Assembly (NCBI GenBank): GCA_015345905.1
Contig: JADDTR010000008.1
Location: forward strand, 496,001 to 560,000
Direction: 5' to 3'
DNA length: 64,000 nt
DNA from: Aotearoamyces nothofagi
Lineage: Eukaryota; Ascomycota; Leotiomycetes; Leotiales; Tympanidaceae
This document shows, one piece after another, positions 59,581-64,000 of the stretch. Under the pieces are notes generated by a model. The model searched no databases. It saw only the letters and a program-made list of their open reading frames with translations, and was not told where the DNA came from. The position numbers were made by a program, and so were the translations under genes. Every line of letters begins with the position of its first letter. The first letter of the stretch is position 1.

Positions 59581-62504
59581 CCACGGCAACGGTGCAGCCG
59601 TTCTCGAGGCTCGATCCATGCAGCTTGCGGCTTGCAGACTACAGATTACAGATGTGGATGTAGTACAAACAGTATCGGTATCATCTCTCTCATAAACTTA
59701 ACTCGCAGAATTCGAGGAATTCAAGGAACTCTAACCGACCATAAGACAAGAGACATCAGGCCATCATCAAATACCCGGTACTCACTCACTACAATTACTA
59801 TTAATCGGAGGAGCCCGGGTCAACCGGCAGTCTCTGGCTCTACAAATCCAGGGTCCACTTATCCGAGTCCATCTGATCTCTAATTGCAAGGAAGTTGATT
59901 CTGATCCCAACCACCATCTTAATCATCACCTTTGGCACAGCATCGTGGGGGGCAGATTACAATCCAAGATTTATCGCCCATAGAATTAGTGAGCAACATC
60001 AGATTTTCCTCGTCCGATGTTATCTATCTCCGACGAACTCCGTCGTCTCTCTCAACCACCAAGACGCAGGTGTGCGAGTGTACAAAGAAGGCTGCTAATG
60101 TACCAATAAATAGAGTCGTATTGGAGGCTTGATAAGCCGGCTGTACACGACCGTCATATCTTGTTTTCCTGACATCAGCTGCCACATGTAAGCAGAAGCC
60201 TGACCCTTAAGCCGAGTTAGCGAGTTGGGAATAATCGTTCCGGGATTATGATACTGTACTGTACAAACAAACAAAGCAATCCTTACCAAAACGATACAAT
60301 ATTGGTGCCGGTATTAGAATTGGACAACTACCGAGATGTTGTATTGTAGGAACACAGCGGCTCCCCCTTTTTTTCGTCACAGACTTGTTTTTTAAAAATT
60401 GGTTTTTGCTTTTGAAATCAGATTCTTTATCTTCTGTTGCATTGTAGAAACCGAGGTGGTTGGAATTAACAGGCTGGCCTGCTTAGTGATCAGTGATCAC
60501 TTCAGTGGAGTTCGACAATAGTCAAATTTCTCCAATCATCTCTGAGTACAAAAGATCCTTTAAGAGTAAAAGTTATGCTGAATATTCTGATATATTGTAT
60601 AACTATCATGTCAAGATGACTGTTGCAGGATTTTACAACTACCGGTCTGTTCTGATTTATTTTCTAGACTTCCAATACCAACTCTCTACTCGTTTGACCT
60701 GGACAATCTTTCGAGTAAACAGATTAGCGATGAGCAATATTACCAGTAAGTCTGAGTGAGGTTGGTAATAGATACAGCTATTCCATTCCACAGCTCCTTT
60801 CTCCCGTTCTCACCTCCCCTTTCTTCTCCCGTGCCGCCGGCGTACGCGTCACTGCACGGACCGGACAGGCAGTTTCTTAGTGATTTGAGCGACAAGACAA
60901 GCTGCTCAGCTACCGTGCTGCGAGATGGTGCTGCGGTGCATTCTGCTGTTGTTGTTATTGTTGCTGTGGCGTTATTTCTCCGTTTAGTAAGACGGGGGGA
61001 GGGATCAGCACTGGATAGTATAGTATTGTGATGGAGGGGTATGATGGTTTAGGAAGTCCGGCAAGTGTCATCGCCGCTTGGCATACTTAGATGCAGTAAC
61101 ATCGCCGTCTTTACAGCTACCGAGCCTGGCTATTTACGCATGCTCATAGATGGTGTTGATCAGACCGTCTCACTCCGTCCCCATCTCTTTGGCAGCTGTG
61201 AAGCACAGCCGAGCTGCGTCGGGCTCGTGCTGTGTGCTGGATCCGTATACGGCTAGCCGGAGAGTCGCGGGCATGGGACGTAAGGGCATAGGATGTTTTG
61301 ATATCTTGTATGCGATATACGGTTTGCAATATACGCCTCCCGATCTCTTGTATGTACAGGGCTGTTGGATGCCCCCCCTAGCTTCTATGGCCTTGTATGG
61401 CAATGCCTTGCCTTTGGTGACTTGCCATACGCACATGGAGTTTCTAATCTCCAATCTCTCTATTCTGGTATAGTCTGCTTCGTCTAGGCTAGCAGGTCCG
61501 GAGTGTTGGCCCTGGATACTGGTCCGGTCGAGATCTTAAGCTGGCAATGTGCTAGGAATGTTACTCTGAGTGTACTTTTGCTGTTTAAGGAACTGTACCT
61601 CAAGCTCCCGACATCAGACTTTGCTGGTCTCTTCTCCTCTCCTCCTCCCCCTCTCCAATCCTAGCGTCTTTTTATATTTCAATCTTTTCAATTGTAGATA
61701 TCTGGAGATCTAAGGAACAGACAGGTAGGTACTATCTCCTCTATCCCCATTATACATTTCTATCTATTCCATCTATACAGTGCAGTACTTATAGTTGGAA
61801 TAGCTGTAAAGTATGCTACTGAATAAGGCACAGTTCCACGTCTCTAATAGCCCCTACTGGTTTGACACCTACTACATAGCATACTTACTGTACGGGGCAT
61901 ATATAGTACTGTTCTATGAGTGCTGTGCCTTCAAGAGAAATACTCTTAACTATCTTACACTGAATTTAACGTCTTGTCCAAGAGCTTTCCCCCGACTTAC
62001 GACAAGTATATACATATGCACTCTGGACATACTCATACCCTATCATCTCCGTCGATCGAAAATCGCCGTTGCACCACCCAGCCGCAAATCCAGCTAACTA
62101 CTCTCAGTTTCACAACTCCAACACTGGAAGAGCTTGGTTCTTCAACCGAGCACCGACTATCCGTACACCAGCAACATCTGGCAGCAATGAGCAATGACTA
62201 AGTTAGCCATAATCAGATATACTAGTATTGCTATCTCTGCAATGCAGCCAACCTACCGTTGTTGCCGATCCGCTTGCATGTGTACCGCCTCGACAACGGC
62301 ATATCTACCCACATCGCACAGCTTAATCTCACAACTTCAGGGCTGAGTGACTTTGTCATTGTACTCACTACAATGCACTGCACTGGAGTACACTACGCCT
62401 ACACTGCACGCACCCTCTGTCTCTCGATCCCCCGACCCCGCCCAGCCCAACACAGTAAATTTCTCGGGGTTCCAAAAAGAATCCACCCCACCCCGTCCCC
62501 TCCA

Positions 62505-62557
62505 GCCCCATCCCCATCCCCATCCCCATTCCCATTCCCCCCTCACCCATCCCCATC
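62505..62557. repeat. (CCCCAT)n hexamer repeat
   Basis: Hexanucleotide tract. Read on the other strand it is GGGGAT. Frames through it give only Pro/Ser or Gly/Met runs. Confidence 0.9.
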
Positions 62558-62636
62558 CAGCACGCCGATCCGGTCTTTCCGCGTCCCGTTCGGCACTCCC
62601 AGAAACAAGCCACCACGCCCATACCAACCACCCGAG

Positions 62637-62688
62637 ATCCCCATCCCCATCCCTATCCCCATCCCCATCCTCATCCCCATCCCCATCG
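62637..62688. repeat. (CCCCAT)n hexamer repeat, second tract
   Basis: Second array of the same unit 80 bp downstream, with about eight copies including CCCTAT and CCTCAT variants. Confidence 0.9.
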
Positions 62689-62950
62689 CCGCGCCAGCTG
62701 CAGCTGCAGCACACACATGCATCCGGCCAGCCTCTCCCCGATCCCCACCCCCCTTCATATGCAGGTCGAGGACCTCGACACAGATGCGAAAACAGAAGCC
62801 GCAGGGCCTAGAATCCCTCCCTTTTCAAGAATGCGAATCTGCCCCGTCGGCTTCTTGGCCCTGCACTCTCGCACACCGCACGCCGCACACGCACGCGCAC
62901 ACGCACCTTGTCTTTTCTTCTTCTCTTCTTTGGTTTCCCAGATAGCGGAT

Positions 62951-63157
62951 ATGCAAAACTACATCATCGCTTGCGTGGAGCTGGCGTCGGAACTGAGACT
63001 ATATGCCTCATACGCTTTCCTTGATATTCACGTCGTGGATTTTCAACGCTCAGAGATCGCTTTTTGCCTTTGGGCTGAGTTGGGTCGCAAGATCATGTGC
63101 CCCATGACTTCATGTCGGATCGTTGCATGGGCCCCCTGCACTCTGATGCTGTTTTAG
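62951..63157 (+). CDS. Doubtful 68-codon open frame after a C/T-rich tract
   Basis: The ATG lies 10 bases after a CAG that ends a long pyrimidine tract (about 62,907-62,941), which looks like a strong splice acceptor or leader. The frame has no known domain and an ordinary mix of residues. I list it only because the acceptor-like context is unusual in this desert; it may well be chance. Confidence 0.12.
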   Translation: MQNYIIACVELASELRLYASYAFLDIHVVDFQRSEIAFCLWAELGRKIMCPMTSCRIVAWAPCTLMLF

Positions 63158-63465
63158 GTGGCGCGAGATCATGAGATGGTTGTGCATCTTCATTTTTCAC
63201 TGGTACTCTGTACAATGAGCGGATGCCTATTCGAAACAGTTCCAAAATATGTATTTCTACCCAGTATGATCCCTTTGGCTCTATACTGTAAAGTACTAGA
63301 GACAATTGTTATCGAGATATTTAAACTTATGCTGTTAGAAGGCACTCAGCCTGAGTTATCAAGAACATTTTGTCAATTTATTTATCTTTTACATCGTTTT
63401 CAACCGCTACTTTTCTTTCCTCAAGTCATCCTAAATTGATATCTTTATATCAAAATCTCCAAGTA

Positions 63466-63816
<351 letters not shown>

Positions 63817-63890
63817 TTAGCATACGTTACGGATGAAAGCTTTGCTTTGCTGTCTGTGAAATGTAGGACAGCGCTAGATTTGGGAAATTG

Positions 63891-63965
63891 GGGGTCCTCA
63901 ATGTCAAATCAGGGTCCTAGACGTAATAATCAGGGTCCTTGACACGTCGAAATGAGGGTCTAGAC
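63891..63965. repeat. Degenerate 21-23 bp tandem repeat
   Basis: Three to four imperfect copies of a unit that begins GGGTCCT and continues with a GACGTaAATCA-like stretch: copies near 63,892, 63,912 and 63,933, and a partial one at 63,956. It lies just upstream (minus sense) of the ABC transporter exon. It does not resemble the simple repeats of the desert; it may be the edge of a mobile or satellite-like element. Confidence 0.6.
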
Positions 63966-64000
63966 TTCCTGTCATCCGATGATAATCTGCCGTGAGAAGA

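Larger units (their letters stand above)
50688..63465. other. 12.8 kb gene desert rich in short tandem repeats
   Basis: From the start of the YDR124W-like gene to the stop of the ABC transporter, I find no exon with family motifs or splice-consistent continuation on either strand. Frames of up to ~230 codons exist, but they overlap on both strands and follow repeats. The composition is mixed, GC-rich at 51-58 kb and more AT-rich from 58 to 62 kb. At least fifteen unrelated tandem repeats with units of 4-10 bases are scattered through it, and GTAC/TACAGTAC-like words recur. There is no telomeric repeat and no transposon motif. Confidence 0.7.

Noticed and set aside
60493-60759. 88-codon plus-strand frame in AT-rich desert
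   Set aside because: No motif, no neighbouring exon, composition as expected by chance.
62259-62945. 228-codon plus-strand frame rich in Pro, Ser and Ile
   Set aside because: Its length comes from the CCCCAT repeat arrays; the minus strand is open as well as a Gly/Met run.

Overview
The window is nuclear DNA of a filamentous ascomycete (Pezizomycotina). Genes are split by short introns, mostly 48-100 bp, with GTAWGT-like donors, CTRAY branch points and YAG acceptors. Nearly every protein is of a recognisable fungal type: sedolisin, Rix1, Ypp1, Pos5, Elp3, Loc1, Mau2/Scc4, a Git3-like GPCR and a YDR124W-like helical-bundle protein. A Leotiomycetes origin is my guess from general protein resemblance and is not proven by anything in the window. 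I found no transposon, CRISPR array, rRNA or tRNA gene that I could support.

Layout. 1-4.9 kb: the 5' part of a seven-helix receptor gene cut by the window edge, then a secreted sedolisin. 6.4-10.2 kb: alpha-actinin, and a small multi-exon gene of unknown function. 10.9-31 kb: housekeeping genes. These are RIX1 (60S assembly), YPP1 (PI4-kinase scaffold), mitochondrial NADH kinase POS5, an ER-type acyltransferase, cyclin H of TFIIH, a BTB-domain protein, Elongator ELP3 and succinyl-CoA ligase alpha. 31.5-42.1 kb: a very compact block on strictly alternating strands, with HIS3, AP-2 mu, MAU2, an EHT1-like alpha/beta hydrolase, LOC1, a small Rcf2/HIG-like membrane protein and RFC4. 42.1-45.2 kb: a repeat-rich divergent spacer. 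45.2-50.7 kb: a GPI-type aspartyl protease and a YDR124W-like protein. 50.7-63.5 kb: a 12.8 kb gene desert packed with unrelated short tandem repeats. 63.5-64 kb: the last exon of an ABCC-type transporter.

The genes do not form one pathway. They are a mixed syntenic housekeeping block: DNA replication (RFC4), cohesin loading (MAU2), transcription (cyclin H, Elongator), ribosome biogenesis (RIX1, LOC1), endocytosis and plasma membrane (AP-2 mu, YPP1, alpha-actinin), and mitochondria (LSC1, POS5, HIG-like). It is flanked by faster-evolving secreted or surface functions (GPCR, sedolisin, aspartyl protease, ABC transporter). Exon joins were worked out by hand from splice sites and reading phase. 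All the multi-exon models given as complete sum to whole codons.

I saw no clear undescribed multi-gene system. The points most worth a second look are the unknown spliced gene at 9.2-10.2 kb with two possible C-termini, a possible decayed archaemetzincin downstream of POS5, the repeat-dense desert, and the degenerate 21-23 bp tandem repeat next to the ABC transporter exon.
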